Source of the DNA: Pseudomonas asiatica
GTDB lineage: Bacteria > Pseudomonadota > Gammaproteobacteria > Pseudomonadales > Pseudomonadaceae
Assembly (NCBI RefSeq): GCF_009932335.1
Contig: NZ_BLJF01000003.1
Coordinates: 434,001 to 498,000 of the forward strand
Direction: 5' to 3'
Length of the DNA: 64,000 nt
The notes under the pieces were generated by a model. That model searched no databases. It saw nothing but the letters and a program-made list of their open reading frames with translations, and had not been told where the DNA came from. A program made the translations under genes and the position numbers. Shown here piece after piece: positions 46,126 to 54,287 of the stretch (its first letter is position 1; each line of letters starts with the position of its first letter).

Positions 46126-46217
46126 CGGGGGCCGCTTTGCGGTCCATTCGCAGCACAAGTCTGCTCCTACAGGGGATCGCGGTCTCTTGTAGGAGCAGCC
46201 TTGTGCTGCGAATGGGC
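46126..46217. repeat. REP pair, arms GCAGCACAAGGCTGC, GTAG head
   Basis: An inverted pair separates the hydrolase from the acylase gene. The acylase stop codon (46167-46169) lies inside it, so part of the repeat is translated. The left unit carries a substitution, AAGTCTGCTC. Confidence 0.9.
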
Positions 46218-48572
46218 TGGCACCAGACGCAAGGTACTCTGCGCCGGAATCACCCCCATCTGCGCCTTCTGGTACTGCCCCTGCACATACCCTTCGGCCT
46301 GATCCGCAAAATGCCTGTCGAACGGCACACCACTCTGCCCGACCGGGTTGGTGGTCAGCGCCTGCCCGGCATCGGCAAAGTCGACCAGCCGCCGCGTCGA
46401 CGGCCCATAGGTCACCGGCCATGGCGCCGGGCCGATCTTCGCCGAGAGGTTGTTCGGCACTTCATGGGTGCCCGGTGCGGCGAACGGGCCGACGTTGAAC
46501 AGCAGGTTCAGCGGCTTTTTGACCCCCAGCGGGTGGTTGTGGGTCAGGGTATGGGCCTTGCCCCACTGCCAACTGGCCGGGTCGTTGCCCAGGGTTTCCC
46601 GCAGGTGCTTCAAGCTGTTCTGCCACGCCATCCGCACCACGGCGTTACGGTCGGTGCGCTGGTTGGCTCCGCGGGTGTTCCACCACGGTGAATCGGCATC
46701 CGCCGCCAGGCGCGGCAGGGCTGCGTCGATGGCGCGGGTGCTGATCAGCACCGGGAACCAGGTGTCGCCCAGCTCGTCATGCAAGGCCGCGAATGCCAGC
46801 TCGTAGAGGAACTGGTTGAACAGCGTGGCACTGGTCGAGTCGAGCGGGTAGTCGCCGCTCCAGGCTGCCAGTTGCTCGACCAGCTCCTTCTCTTCGTCAC
46901 CTTCGGCCACTGCGCGCAGCGTTGCCAGCAGTGGTGCAAGGGTGCGCGGACCATAGTCACTGCCAGTGTCCAACTGCAGCGCCTGGCTATTTTGGGTATC
47001 CCACTTCACGTCGGGGTTGGCCAAGTGGCGATCGAGCTGGCGGCCTCGGTCCGGCAGGTTGTAGTAACCGGGTATCGGCACTGCTGCTGGAGGCTGGTAG
47101 TTGGCCGAGACAATGTAGCCGCGTGCCGGGTTCTCCTGCTGGGGGTTGACGCTGAAGGGGTAGAAGCCGAGCTTGTCCGCCTGCGCACTGGCACCATCGA
47201 GGATGAACACGGGGTCGACGCCGTCGGGGCGGATCGGCAACTGCGCCGCCGCCCACCAGCCGATATCGCCACGGGCATTGGCCCAGACCAGGTTCAGCCC
47301 TGGCGCATGCACCTTGGCCGCAGCCTCGCGCATCTTGCCCAGGGTATCCGCGCGGTTGAGATGGTAGAAACCGTCGAGGAGCGGGTTTTCGGTTTCTAGG
47401 AACGCCCACCACATGGCGATTGGCGTGGGCCCGGCAATGGCACCCAGCACGTCGTTGACGATCGGGCCATGGGGCGAGCGGCGGAGGCTGAGGGTGACCG
47501 GTGCTTCGCCTTTGACGGCAATCTGCTGCTCGGTCTTTTCCAGCGCCTGCCATTTGCCATCGACCATCACCTGGTTGGCGTCGGCAGGGTTGGTGCGCTC
47601 GGCGATCAGGTCGACGTCGTCATTCTGGAACATGGTCAGGCTCCAGCCGAAGTCGCGGTTGTGGCCGAGCAGGGCGAACGGGTTGAGCGCCTGGAAGTAG
47701 CCATACAGGTTGAAGCCCGGCGCCGACAGCTCGGCCTCGTACCACACCGCCGGCACCGCAAAACCGATGTGCGGGTCGCCGGCCAGCAGCGGCCTGCCGC
47801 TGCGGGTGCGGCTGCCGGCCACGGCCCAGGCGTTGCTGCCCTCGAATTGCGGGATGCCCGCATCGCCCAGCGCGTCATGGCTGAGGTGGGCGAGGGCCTC
47901 CAGGCTTTGCCAGTCGGCAGCAGCTAGCGGTGTACCCAAGGCGCCCTCGGGCTGCCAGGCGAGATCGAAGATGTTCAGGTACTCAGGGCCCAGCTGGTCG
48001 CGGATGTAGGTCAGCGCGGGCTCGGTGCGAAACGCGGCGGCGAAGCTGTAGGCCAGGTAGCCGGCGATGCTCAGGGTGTCTTCGGCGCTGAAGGGGCGTG
48101 GGGTGATGCCGAGCAGGTCGAACTCCACGGGTTTTGGGTGGCTGGCCTGCCAGCTGTTCACCCCGTCGAGGTAGGCCTGCAGGGCTTGCCAGGCGGGTGA
48201 CTGGCGGTCCTGACGCTTGGCCATCAGTGCTGCCTGTTCGCGAATGCGCAGGCTGCGGAACAGGGTGTCGGTGGGCAGCAGCTTGTCGCCCAGTACCTCG
48301 GCCAGCTCGCCCCGGGCCAGGCGCCGCAGGATCTCCATCTGGAACAGCCGGTCCTGGGCATGCACGTAACCGAGAGCACGATACAGGTCCGGCTCGCTCT
48401 GCGCCTGCAGGTGCGGCACCCCACGGGCGTCGTAGCGCACGTTGACCGGCGCCTGCAGGCCGGCGATGGCCACGTCGCCCTCGCGTTGCGGCAGCTTGCC
48501 CTGCACATACCAGTATCCGGCGCCGGCGGCCACGGCAACCATCACGGCCAACAGGGTCAAGCTGCGCTTCAT
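46167..48572 (-). CDS. Penicillin acylase family protein
   Basis: The 801-residue Ntn-hydrolase precursor has an N-terminal signal/anchor (MKRSLTLLAVMVAVAAGAGY), an alpha chain and the autocleavage site GSNAWAVAG whose Ser246 becomes the nucleophile of the beta chain. GDPHIGF follows, as in the family. It is closest in type to the QuiP/PvdQ-like acylases, some of which cleave acyl-homoserine lactones; the substrate is not predictable. CAAGGAGC precedes the ATG. The last 13 or so residues (SQHKAAPT and on) come from a REP unit. Confidence 0.88.
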   Translation of the reverse strand: MKRSLTLLAVMVAVAAGAGYWYVQGKLPQREGDVAIAGLQAPVNVRYDARGVPHLQAQSEPDLYRALGYVHAQDRLFQMEILRRLARGELAEVLGDKLLPTDTLFRSLRIREQAALMAKRQDRQSPAWQALQAYLDGVNSWQASHPKPVEFDLLGITPRPFSAEDTLSIAGYLAYSFAAAFRTEPALTYIRDQLGPEYLNIFDLAWQPEGALGTPLAAADWQSLEALAHLSHDALGDAGIPQFEGSNAWAVAGSRTRSGRPLLAGDPHIGFAVPAVWYEAELSAPGFNLYGYFQALNPFALLGHNRDFGWSLTMFQNDDVDLIAERTNPADANQVMVDGKWQALEKTEQQIAVKGEAPVTLSLRRSPHGPIVNDVLGAIAGPTPIAMWWAFLETENPLLDGFYHLNRADTLGKMREAAAKVHAPGLNLVWANARGDIGWWAAAQLPIRPDGVDPVFILDGASAQADKLGFYPFSVNPQQENPARGYIVSANYQPPAAVPIPGYYNLPDRGRQLDRHLANPDVKWDTQNSQALQLDTGSDYGPRTLAPLLATLRAVAEGDEEKELVEQLAAWSGDYPLDSTSATLFNQFLYELAFAALHDELGDTWFPVLISTRAIDAALPRLAADADSPWWNTRGANQRTDRNAVVRMAWQNSLKHLRETLGNDPASWQWGKAHTLTHNHPLGVKKPLNLLFNVGPFAAPGTHEVPNNLSAKIGPAPWPVTYGPSTRRLVDFADAGQALTTNPVGQSGVPFDRHFADQAEGYVQGQYQKAQMGVIPAQSTLRLVPAHSQHKAAPTRDRDPL

Positions 48573-48658
48573 GCAGGCTCCTTGTGCGTTCAAGCGAAAA
48601 ATGTGGTCCGATGATCGGCGGATTCGCGACCAGAGCATAGCCCCAGGAAGGAGTTTCC

Positions 48659-49225
48659 ATGTCCCTCAGCGAAAAACAGAAAATGCTTACAGGCCAGCTC
48701 TATCACGCTGGCTGCCCCGAGCTGCAGGCCGAGCAGATCGCCAACAAGCACTGGATGCACCGCTACAACAGCAGTGTCGAATTGCTCAACGACGCACGTC
48801 ATGGGCTCCTGGTAGAGCACTTTGGCCAGGTCGGCGAAGGCGCGGTGATCCGCCCGCCGTTCTATTGCGACTATGGCTACAACATCAGCGTCGGCCGCAA
48901 CACCTTCATGAATTTCAACTGCGTGATCCTCGATGTGCTGCCGGTGCGTATCGGTGATGACTGCCAGATCGGCCCCAACGTGCAGATCTATACCGCCGAC
49001 CACCCGCTCGACCCCGAGGTGCGCCGCACTGGGCTGGAGAGTGGCCGGCCGGTGACCATCGGCAACAACGTGTGGATCGGCGGCGCGGCGATCATCCTGC
49101 CGGGGGTGACCATTGGCGATAACGCCGTGGTGGGTGCCGGTAGTGTGGTGACTCGGGATGTGCCGGCTGGGGCGGTGGTGGTGGGCAACCCTGCGCGGGT
49201 GCGTCAGCCGGCCCAGGGGCAGTAG
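48659..49225 (+). CDS. maa: Maltose O-acetyltransferase type sugar acetyltransferase
   Basis: The 188-residue left-handed beta-helix acetyltransferase of the Maa/NodL/LacA group has the N-terminal Maa domain (KMLTGQLYHAGCPELQAEQI) and hexapeptide repeats. The family motif YTADHPLDPEVR holds the catalytic histidine, and the C-terminal coil has VGNPARVRQ. GGAAGGAG precedes the ATG. It converges with and overlaps the end of the thioredoxin-like gene on the minus strand by 22 bases. Confidence 0.92.
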   Translation: MSLSEKQKMLTGQLYHAGCPELQAEQIANKHWMHRYNSSVELLNDARHGLLVEHFGQVGEGAVIRPPFYCDYGYNISVGRNTFMNFNCVILDVLPVRIGDDCQIGPNVQIYTADHPLDPEVRRTGLESGRPVTIGNNVWIGGAAIILPGVTIGDNAVVGAGSVVTRDVPAGAVVVGNPARVRQPAQGQ

Positions 49226-49773
49226 CAGCCCACCGCCAGGGTATTTGAGGCACTCACCTGGCGGCCGTCGAGTAGCGCCTTGAGGATCGGCTCGATGAAG
49301 CTGTTGCTGGCATTGCACACCGCGCCTTCGCTGTAAGGGCCGAAGTAGGCCAGGTGGCCTTGCCGGTCCCAGATGGCCACGGCCGGGGAGGCGGGCAGGT
49401 GTTCGCTGCCGGGCAGGCTGGCGAGTGGCTTGAGGGCGGTGAGGTTGGCTGGCAGCTGGCCGTGGCTGTCGGGCTTTTGCAGCACGTGGAAGGTCACGCC
49501 CTGGCTGGCGAACCGGCTGACCAGGTCGCCCAGGTGCTGCTGGTTGCCGACGTTGCACGGGCAGGCCGGGTCCCAGAAATGCACTACCCGGATCGGGCCG
49601 GGGCCTGCCAGTTCGGGGGGCAACTGCAGCTGGCTGCCGTCGAACAGCGTGGCCTGGTTGTCGAACGGGCGCAGGTAGCGGGCCTGGAAGGTGGTGTAGG
49701 CCTGCCAGAGGATGGTCACGCCGACCAGAAGGGCGATTGCCGTGCACAGCGGTTTGATGATCCGAGTCTTCAT
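49204..49773 (-). CDS. Membrane-anchored thioredoxin-like protein
   Basis: The 189-residue protein has an N-terminal membrane anchor (IIKPLCTAIALLVGVTILW) and a thioredoxin-fold domain with VVHFWDPACPCNVGN at the active-site position. The usual CxxC is replaced by CPC, which resembles redoxin-like families with unusual motifs. More cysteines sit at the C-terminus (GCYCPWAG). Function unknown; a disulfide or heme-related role is possible. The ATG at 49773 begins the anchor, and the upstream ORF extension runs through a REP. Confidence 0.75.
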   Translation of the reverse strand: MKTRIIKPLCTAIALLVGVTILWQAYTTFQARYLRPFDNQATLFDGSQLQLPPELAGPGPIRVVHFWDPACPCNVGNQQHLGDLVSRFASQGVTFHVLQKPDSHGQLPANLTALKPLASLPGSEHLPASPAVAIWDRQGHLAYFGPYSEGAVCNASNSFIEPILKALLDGRQVSASNTLAVGCYCPWAG

Positions 49774-49790
49774 GAAGTTTCCGCGGCCCT

Positions 49791-49890
49791 CTGTAGGAGC
49801 AGCCTTGTGCTGCGAAAGGGCCGGCATGACTGAGGGAGTTGTTGTGGCAGTACCGGCCTCTTCGCAGCACAAGGCTGCTCCTACCGGGGG
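49791..49890. repeat. REP pair, arms GCAGCACAAGGCTGC, GTAG head
   Basis: Units CTGTAGGAGCAGCCTTGTGC and GCACAAGGCTGCTCCTACCG with a spacer of about 45 bases containing an inverted GGCCGG/CCGGCC. It lies in the divergent spacer between the thioredoxin-like and hydrolase genes. Confidence 0.9.
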
Positions 49891-49985
49891 ATACCGCTAT
49901 CGGCCTGAAATCGAGCAAGCTTGCCACGACGCCAGCCAGAGCTGAATATCCCAGATCAATACTTGCTTCACTGTGGATGTACCCG

Positions 49986-50912
49986 ATGCCCGCTGCCTTT
50001 CATCCCGACCTCCTGCGCACCAGCCTGGCGCCGCTGACCGTTCGCCAGCCGTTGTCGGCGCAGGCGCAAGACTACCAGCGCTTCTATGGCCTCAACCTGT
50101 CGGCTCACAGTTGGCTGGGCGGCTTCCAGGCCGCGGGGTTCGATCTGGTCGGGCAGGCCTGGCTACCCGAGCAGCCGAGCGCGACTCTGTTTCTGCTGCA
50201 CGGCTATTACGATCACATGGGGCTGTACCGTCACGTGATCGATTGGGCGCTCAAACAGGGGTTCGCCGTGATCAGTTGCGACCTGCCCGGCCATGGCCTG
50301 TCCAGCGGCGAGCGGGCCAGCATCAGTGATTTCGCGGTTTACCAGCAGGTGCTGGAGGCTTTGCTCGAACAGGCGCGCACGCTGCAACTGCCGCGCCCCT
50401 GGCACCTGTGCGGGCAAAGCACCGGTGGCGCCATCGCCGTGGACCACCTGTTGTACCAAGGCGCGCGCAGCCCCATCGATGGCCAGGTCATCCTGTTGGC
50501 ACCGCTGGTGCGGCCCTGTGCCTGGCGCTGGTCGAAGCTGAGCTATCGCGTGTTGCGTCACTTCGTGAATGGCATCGAGCGGCGCTTCAGCGAGAACACC
50601 AATGACCCGACCTTCCTGCCGTTCCTCGAAGCCGACCCGCTGCAACCGCGCCGTCTGCCAACCGCCTGGGTGGGCGCCTTGATTGCCTGGGTCAAGCGTA
50701 TCGAAGCCGCGCCGCGCAGCTCGCGGCGGCCGTTGATCGTGCAAGGAGAAGCGGATGGCACAGTGGACTGGCCGTACAACCTCGAAGTACTCAAGGCCAA
50801 GTTTGCCGAGCCGCAGATTCTGATGCTGCCCGAGGCCCGTCACCACCTGGCCAACGAGCTACCTGGCATTCGCAAGCGCTACTTCGACTTCATCGACCAG
50901 CGCCTGAACTGA
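49986..50912 (+). CDS. Lysophospholipase-like alpha/beta hydrolase
   Basis: The 308-residue Hydrolase_4-type protein has FLLHGYYDHMGLYRHVIDW (oxyanion region), DLPGHGLSSGER, nucleophile elbow CGQSTGG with serine around residue 144, and the acid/His pair near the C-terminus (QGEADGTVDW, PEARHHLANE). The start is the ATG at 49986 or the one three codons earlier; neither has a strong ribosome site. Confidence 0.85.
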   Translation: MPAAFHPDLLRTSLAPLTVRQPLSAQAQDYQRFYGLNLSAHSWLGGFQAAGFDLVGQAWLPEQPSATLFLLHGYYDHMGLYRHVIDWALKQGFAVISCDLPGHGLSSGERASISDFAVYQQVLEALLEQARTLQLPRPWHLCGQSTGGAIAVDHLLYQGARSPIDGQVILLAPLVRPCAWRWSKLSYRVLRHFVNGIERRFSENTNDPTFLPFLEADPLQPRRLPTAWVGALIAWVKRIEAAPRSSRRPLIVQGEADGTVDWPYNLEVLKAKFAEPQILMLPEARHHLANELPGIRKRYFDFIDQRLN

Positions 50913-51665
50913 TCACTTCAGGTCGTTGGTGCTCTGGCCAACCGCCAGGCCTGCGCGTACAGCGGCCAGGGCTGCCTGGTAGTAAGCCTTGCCGTCCGGC
51001 GACTCGGCAAAGGTGGCGAACTCTTCCAGCTCGGCATCGGACAGGTCGCGGTAGACATACAGCAGCGTGTTGTTGAGGTCTTCGCCAATCTGGCTCATCA
51101 GACGCTGGCGCTGACCATCGAGCAGGCCCTGGGCCTGACCGCCGCCGAACAGGCCGGGGATCATCGAACTGAGGCTGTCGGCAGCCACGCCGGCGATGGC
51201 CAGGCTCACTTCGGCGCCGGCTTCGCGCGCCGGCAGGGCCTGGGCCAGATGCCCGATTATCAGCAGGCGATCATCGCTGGCCTGGATCTTCGGCAAGCCC
51301 TTGGCATTCCTGGCCAGTTCGTCCTTGCGTGTGGCCTTGAGCTCCGCAGCCACCACCTTGCGCCCCAGCGGCGACCGGAAGAAAGCCAGCGCCGGTGCCG
51401 GGTTGGCCAAGGTTGCGCGCAGCTGCGCCTGGGCGCGACGGTCCACCGCCTGGGCCTGGAAGCGCTGGTTGCTGTTGTTTACCAGCGCCTGGTACACGGC
51501 GGGTGGCAAACTGTTGCGGTAGCGTTCCTGGGCAGCGGTCAGGGCATCATTGAAATGGGCGCGCTGGTCGGGCCAGCCGGCGGCCTTGTACAGTTGATCC
51601 AGGTTGTCTGCCCAGACAGGCACGGTGCAGATCATCAGCAGAATCAGGGAAAACAGACGGCGCAT
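50913..51665 (-). CDS. DUF2059 family exported protein
   Basis: The 250-residue protein has a signal peptide (to VWADN) and a C-terminal DUF2059-type region (DLSDAELEEFATFAESPDGKAYYQA). The rest is mainly helical. Function unknown. The stop directly abuts the end of the hydrolase gene (50912/50913), a tight convergent arrangement. AGGAGTCC precedes the ATG on the minus strand. Confidence 0.82.
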   Translation of the reverse strand: MRRLFSLILLMICTVPVWADNLDQLYKAAGWPDQRAHFNDALTAAQERYRNSLPPAVYQALVNNSNQRFQAQAVDRRAQAQLRATLANPAPALAFFRSPLGRKVVAAELKATRKDELARNAKGLPKIQASDDRLLIIGHLAQALPAREAGAEVSLAIAGVAADSLSSMIPGLFGGGQAQGLLDGQRQRLMSQIGEDLNNTLLYVYRDLSDAELEEFATFAESPDGKAYYQAALAAVRAGLAVGQSTNDLK

Positions 51666-51787
51666 TCAGGACTCCTGTCGGCAGGTGGCTATTGTCCGTG
51701 GCCGGGCGCCGGTTTGTCGAGATATCCGCGTGCTTCTCGGCCAAGTGGCGCTGTGCGCCGGCATGGCTAATGGATATGATGCGCGCC

Positions 51788-52411
51788 ATGCACATCTCCC
51801 CTGAACACCCGATGCTTGCGGCCGTCGTCGACGATCTGGCCACCCATGGCTGGTCCCAGCAGGCGCTTTTTCTGCCTGCCGACCTGGTGCGTGCGCTCGC
51901 GGCCGAGTGCCGGCGCCGTGATGCCGAAGGCGAACTCAACCCTGCAGGGGTTGGGCGCGGTGCTGCCCAGGAGGTGCGCGAGGCCATTCGCGGCGACCAG
52001 ATCCAGTGGATCGACCCCGGCCAGGCCGAGGCCTGCGACCAGTACCTGAGCGCCATGGACCAGCTGCGCCAGGCCATCAACCAGGGCCTGTTCCTTGGCC
52101 TGGAAGACTTCGAGTGCCATTTTGCCTTGTACCCGCCAGGGGCGTTCTATCGCCGGCACCTTGACCGCTTCCGCGATGATGACCGGCGCATGGTGTCGGC
52201 AGTCCTGTACCTGAATGAAGGCTGGCAGCCGCAGGACGGTGGCCAGTTGCGCATGTTCCTGGCGGATGGTGTCGAGCATGATGTCGAGCCGGTGGCGGGC
52301 TGCCTGGTAGTGTTCCTGTCGGGCGAGGTGCCCCATGAGGTGCTGCCGGCCGGGCGTGAGCGGCTGTCGTTGACCGGCTGGTTCCGACGCCGTGGCAATG
52401 ACCCGTTCTGA
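51788..52411 (+). CDS. 2OG-Fe(II) oxygenase family protein
   Basis: The 207-residue double-stranded beta-helix dioxygenase has the iron-binding HxD as RRHLDRFRD (His and Asp near residue 120), distal His in GEVPHEVLPAG and the 2-oxoglutarate-binding Arg in RERLSLTGWFRR. All three iron ligands are present. It belongs to the prolyl-hydroxylase-like P4Hc group, with no known substrate. The start is the ATG at 51788; in-frame ATGs at 51773 and 51779 are also possible. The next gene overlaps its end. Confidence 0.87.
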   Translation: MHISPEHPMLAAVVDDLATHGWSQQALFLPADLVRALAAECRRRDAEGELNPAGVGRGAAQEVREAIRGDQIQWIDPGQAEACDQYLSAMDQLRQAINQGLFLGLEDFECHFALYPPGAFYRRHLDRFRDDDRRMVSAVLYLNEGWQPQDGGQLRMFLADGVEHDVEPVAGCLVVFLSGEVPHEVLPAGRERLSLTGWFRRRGNDPF

Positions 52412-52901
52412 CCTGCCCAAGGTGCTGGTCAGCGCCTGCCTGCTGGGGCAGCCAGTGCGCTATGACGGCCGAGCCAGTGGTCACCCCGACCTGTTGCAGC
52501 GCTGGCAGGCCGAAGGGCGCGTGGTGCCGTTGTGCCCGGAAGTGGCGGGTGGCTTGCCGACTCCACGGCCGCCTGCAGAGATACCGGGCGGGCAGGGTGG
52601 GGAGGTGCTCGATGGTGACGCGCAGGTGCTTACGGTGACGGGCGAGAATGTCAGCGCCGAGTTCCTGGCCGGGGCGCAGCGGGCGCTGGACCTGGTGCGC
52701 CGGCATGGCATTCGCGTGGCCGTGCTGAAGGCTGGAAGCCCTTCGTGTGGCAACCGGTTGACCTATGACGGCACGTTCAGTGGTGTGAAGGTGGCCGGGG
52801 AAGGGGTGACCACGGCATTACTGCGGCGGGCGGGGGTGCTGGTGTTCAGCGAGCTGGAGCTGGAACTGGCGGAGCAGGCGTTGGCTGGGCTTTCGGCTTG
52901 A
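52398..52901 (+). CDS. DUF523 family protein
   Basis: The 167-residue DUF523 protein has VLVSACLLGQPVRYDG at the start, LCPEVAGGLPTPR in the middle and KAGSPSCGN near residue 118. The conserved cysteines of the family are present. Function unknown. The ATG at 52398 overlaps the end of the oxygenase gene by 14 bases, so the two are probably coupled. Confidence 0.87.
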   Translation: MTRSDLPKVLVSACLLGQPVRYDGRASGHPDLLQRWQAEGRVVPLCPEVAGGLPTPRPPAEIPGGQGGEVLDGDAQVLTVTGENVSAEFLAGAQRALDLVRRHGIRVAVLKAGSPSCGNRLTYDGTFSGVKVAGEGVTTALLRRAGVLVFSELELELAEQALAGLSA

Positions 52902-52908
52902 GCCTGTC

Positions 52909-52973
52909 CCGGCCCTTTCGCAGCACAAGGGTAAGCGATCCCTGTAGGAGCAGCCTTGTGCTGCGAAGAGGCC
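52909..52973. repeat. Shortened REP pair, arms GCAGCACAAGG, GTAG head
   Basis: The right unit (TGTAGGAGCAGCCTTGTGCT) is complete, but the left unit has lost part of its arm (GCAGCACAAGGGTAAGCG). This is a decayed pair. Confidence 0.82.
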
Positions 52974-52992
52974 GTGATAGGCAATAAAGCGC

Positions 52993-53481
52993 TTACTGCC
53001 CGGACGCAGTCTCAGGCACACCCTTGAACCACTTCTGCTCAAGCTCGGCAGTCCGCCCGCTGTCCTTGAGCCGCTGCAGTGCATTGTTCACCGCGCTCTC
53101 GAACGCCGGGTTGTCCTTCTGGAACGGGATCACCAGCTGCTTCTCGCCAAACGGCAGGCTCATATCGAGCTGGCCGTCACCTTTGGGCGATTCGCTCGAC
53201 GGGGTCAGTGCGATGTCGTACTTGCCACTCTCGACACCGGGCAGTACCTCTGCCGCAGGGGCTTCGATGAACTCGGCGCGCAGGTCCAGTTCCTTGGCCA
53301 GCGCCTGGCCGAAGTCGATCTCGAAGCCGCTCAGGTGGTCATTTTCCTTGAATGCGTACGGCGAGTTGTCGGCCTGTACGGCTATGCGCAGTTCGCCCCG
53401 GTCGGCAATTTCGTCTATCAGCTCGGCCTGAGCCAATGGCGTGATCAGTACCGCCAGCATTACTCCTATGGTCGAACGCAT
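52993..53481 (-). CDS. Miniature amino-acid-binding-like exported protein
   Basis: The 162-residue exported protein has a signal peptide (to LAQAE) and the first lobe of SBP_bac_3 (GELRIAVQADNSPYAFKEND, then LSGFEIDFGQALAKELDL, then SGKYDIALTPSSES). It then jumps to the C-terminal helix region (VNNALQRLKDSGRTAELEQKWF). About 80 residues of the second lobe, which family members normally need for ligand closure, are missing. The reading frame is clean with no internal stops. It may be a functional variant or a degenerate gene. AAGGGGC lies upstream of the ATG. Confidence 0.72.
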   Translation of the reverse strand: MRSTIGVMLAVLITPLAQAELIDEIADRGELRIAVQADNSPYAFKENDHLSGFEIDFGQALAKELDLRAEFIEAPAAEVLPGVESGKYDIALTPSSESPKGDGQLDMSLPFGEKQLVIPFQKDNPAFESAVNNALQRLKDSGRTAELEQKWFKGVPETASGQ

Positions 53482-53705
53482 TAAAGCCCCTTTTCTCTTT
53501 GGCAGATGAATAACCTTCGCCACGGCTTTCTTCCTCGCCGTGGTCGAGCGCAGCCTATGACCTTGAAGCCTCGGCATTGTTTAACCCTGATTGAAATATT
53601 TCTGCCTGAGGATGTGAACATCTGGGCAAACATATCAACTAAGGTGAACCACCGCCGCCACTGGAATACTGGCGGCGGTCAATAAGTGAATCACAGGAGA
53701 AGTGA

Positions 53706-54182
53706 ATGAACAGCCTATTTTCGCGTGCTGCCGTTGCTGGTCTGATGATGGGAGCGTCGATGTTCGCCAGTGCCGCAGATGCCCTGAAGAGCCAGGAGCC
53801 GCCCAAGGATGCCAAGGTCTTCATCGTTTCCCCTGCCGATGGCGCCACGGTCGACAAGACCTTCACCGTCAAGTTCGGCATCGAGGGCATGGCGCTCAAG
53901 CCTGCGGGTGACAACACCCCGCACTCCGGCCACCACCACCTGCTGGTGGATGTGGATAAAGAGCCGGTGGCCGACATGGCCCTGCCGGCCAGCCTGATGC
54001 CACAGGCCGGCACCGCGTTGCCGGATGGCCCGCAAGTATTGCACTTCGGCAAGGCGCAGACCGAAACCAGCATTACCCTGACCCCAGGCAAGCACACCCT
54101 GCAGCTGGTGCTGGGTGACCAGTATCACGTGCCGTTCAAGCCGAGCGTCGTGTCGCAGAAGATTACTGTCGACGTGAAATAG
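53706..54182 (+). CDS. DUF4399 family exported protein
   Basis: The 158-residue protein has a signal peptide (to FASAADA) and a DUF4399 body with VFIVSPADGATVDKTFTVKF and a His cluster HSGHHHLLVDVD that could bind metal. Function unknown. ACAGGAGAA precedes the ATG. A terminator follows that also serves serA. Confidence 0.87.
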   Translation: MNSLFSRAAVAGLMMGASMFASAADALKSQEPPKDAKVFIVSPADGATVDKTFTVKFGIEGMALKPAGDNTPHSGHHHLLVDVDKEPVADMALPASLMPQAGTALPDGPQVLHFGKAQTETSITLTPGKHTLQLVLGDQYHVPFKPSVVSQKITVDVK

Positions 54183-54190
54183 GGGTTGAG

Positions 54191-54217
54191 CTCTTCGCGG
54201 GCAAGCCCGCGAAGCAA
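54191..54217. repeat. Solo collapsed REP palindrome
   Basis: CTTCGCGGGCAAGCCCGCGAAGC is one short palindromic unit without the usual GTGG/GTAG head and spacer, so it looks like the fused arms of a REP pair after deletion. Confidence 0.78.
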
Positions 54218-54237
54218 GCGACACCAATGTCACAGGC

Positions 54238-54271
54238 AAAAAAAGGGAGGCCACCAGGGCCTCCCTTTTTT
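54238..54271. terminator. Bidirectional rho-independent terminator
   Basis: GGGAGGCC (54245-54252) pairs with GGCCTCCC (54258-54265), with A7 on the left and T6 on the right. It serves the DUF4399 gene on the plus strand and serA on the minus strand (16 bases past its stop). Confidence 0.92.
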
Positions 54272-54287
54272 CATGCCGCCAGCGAAC

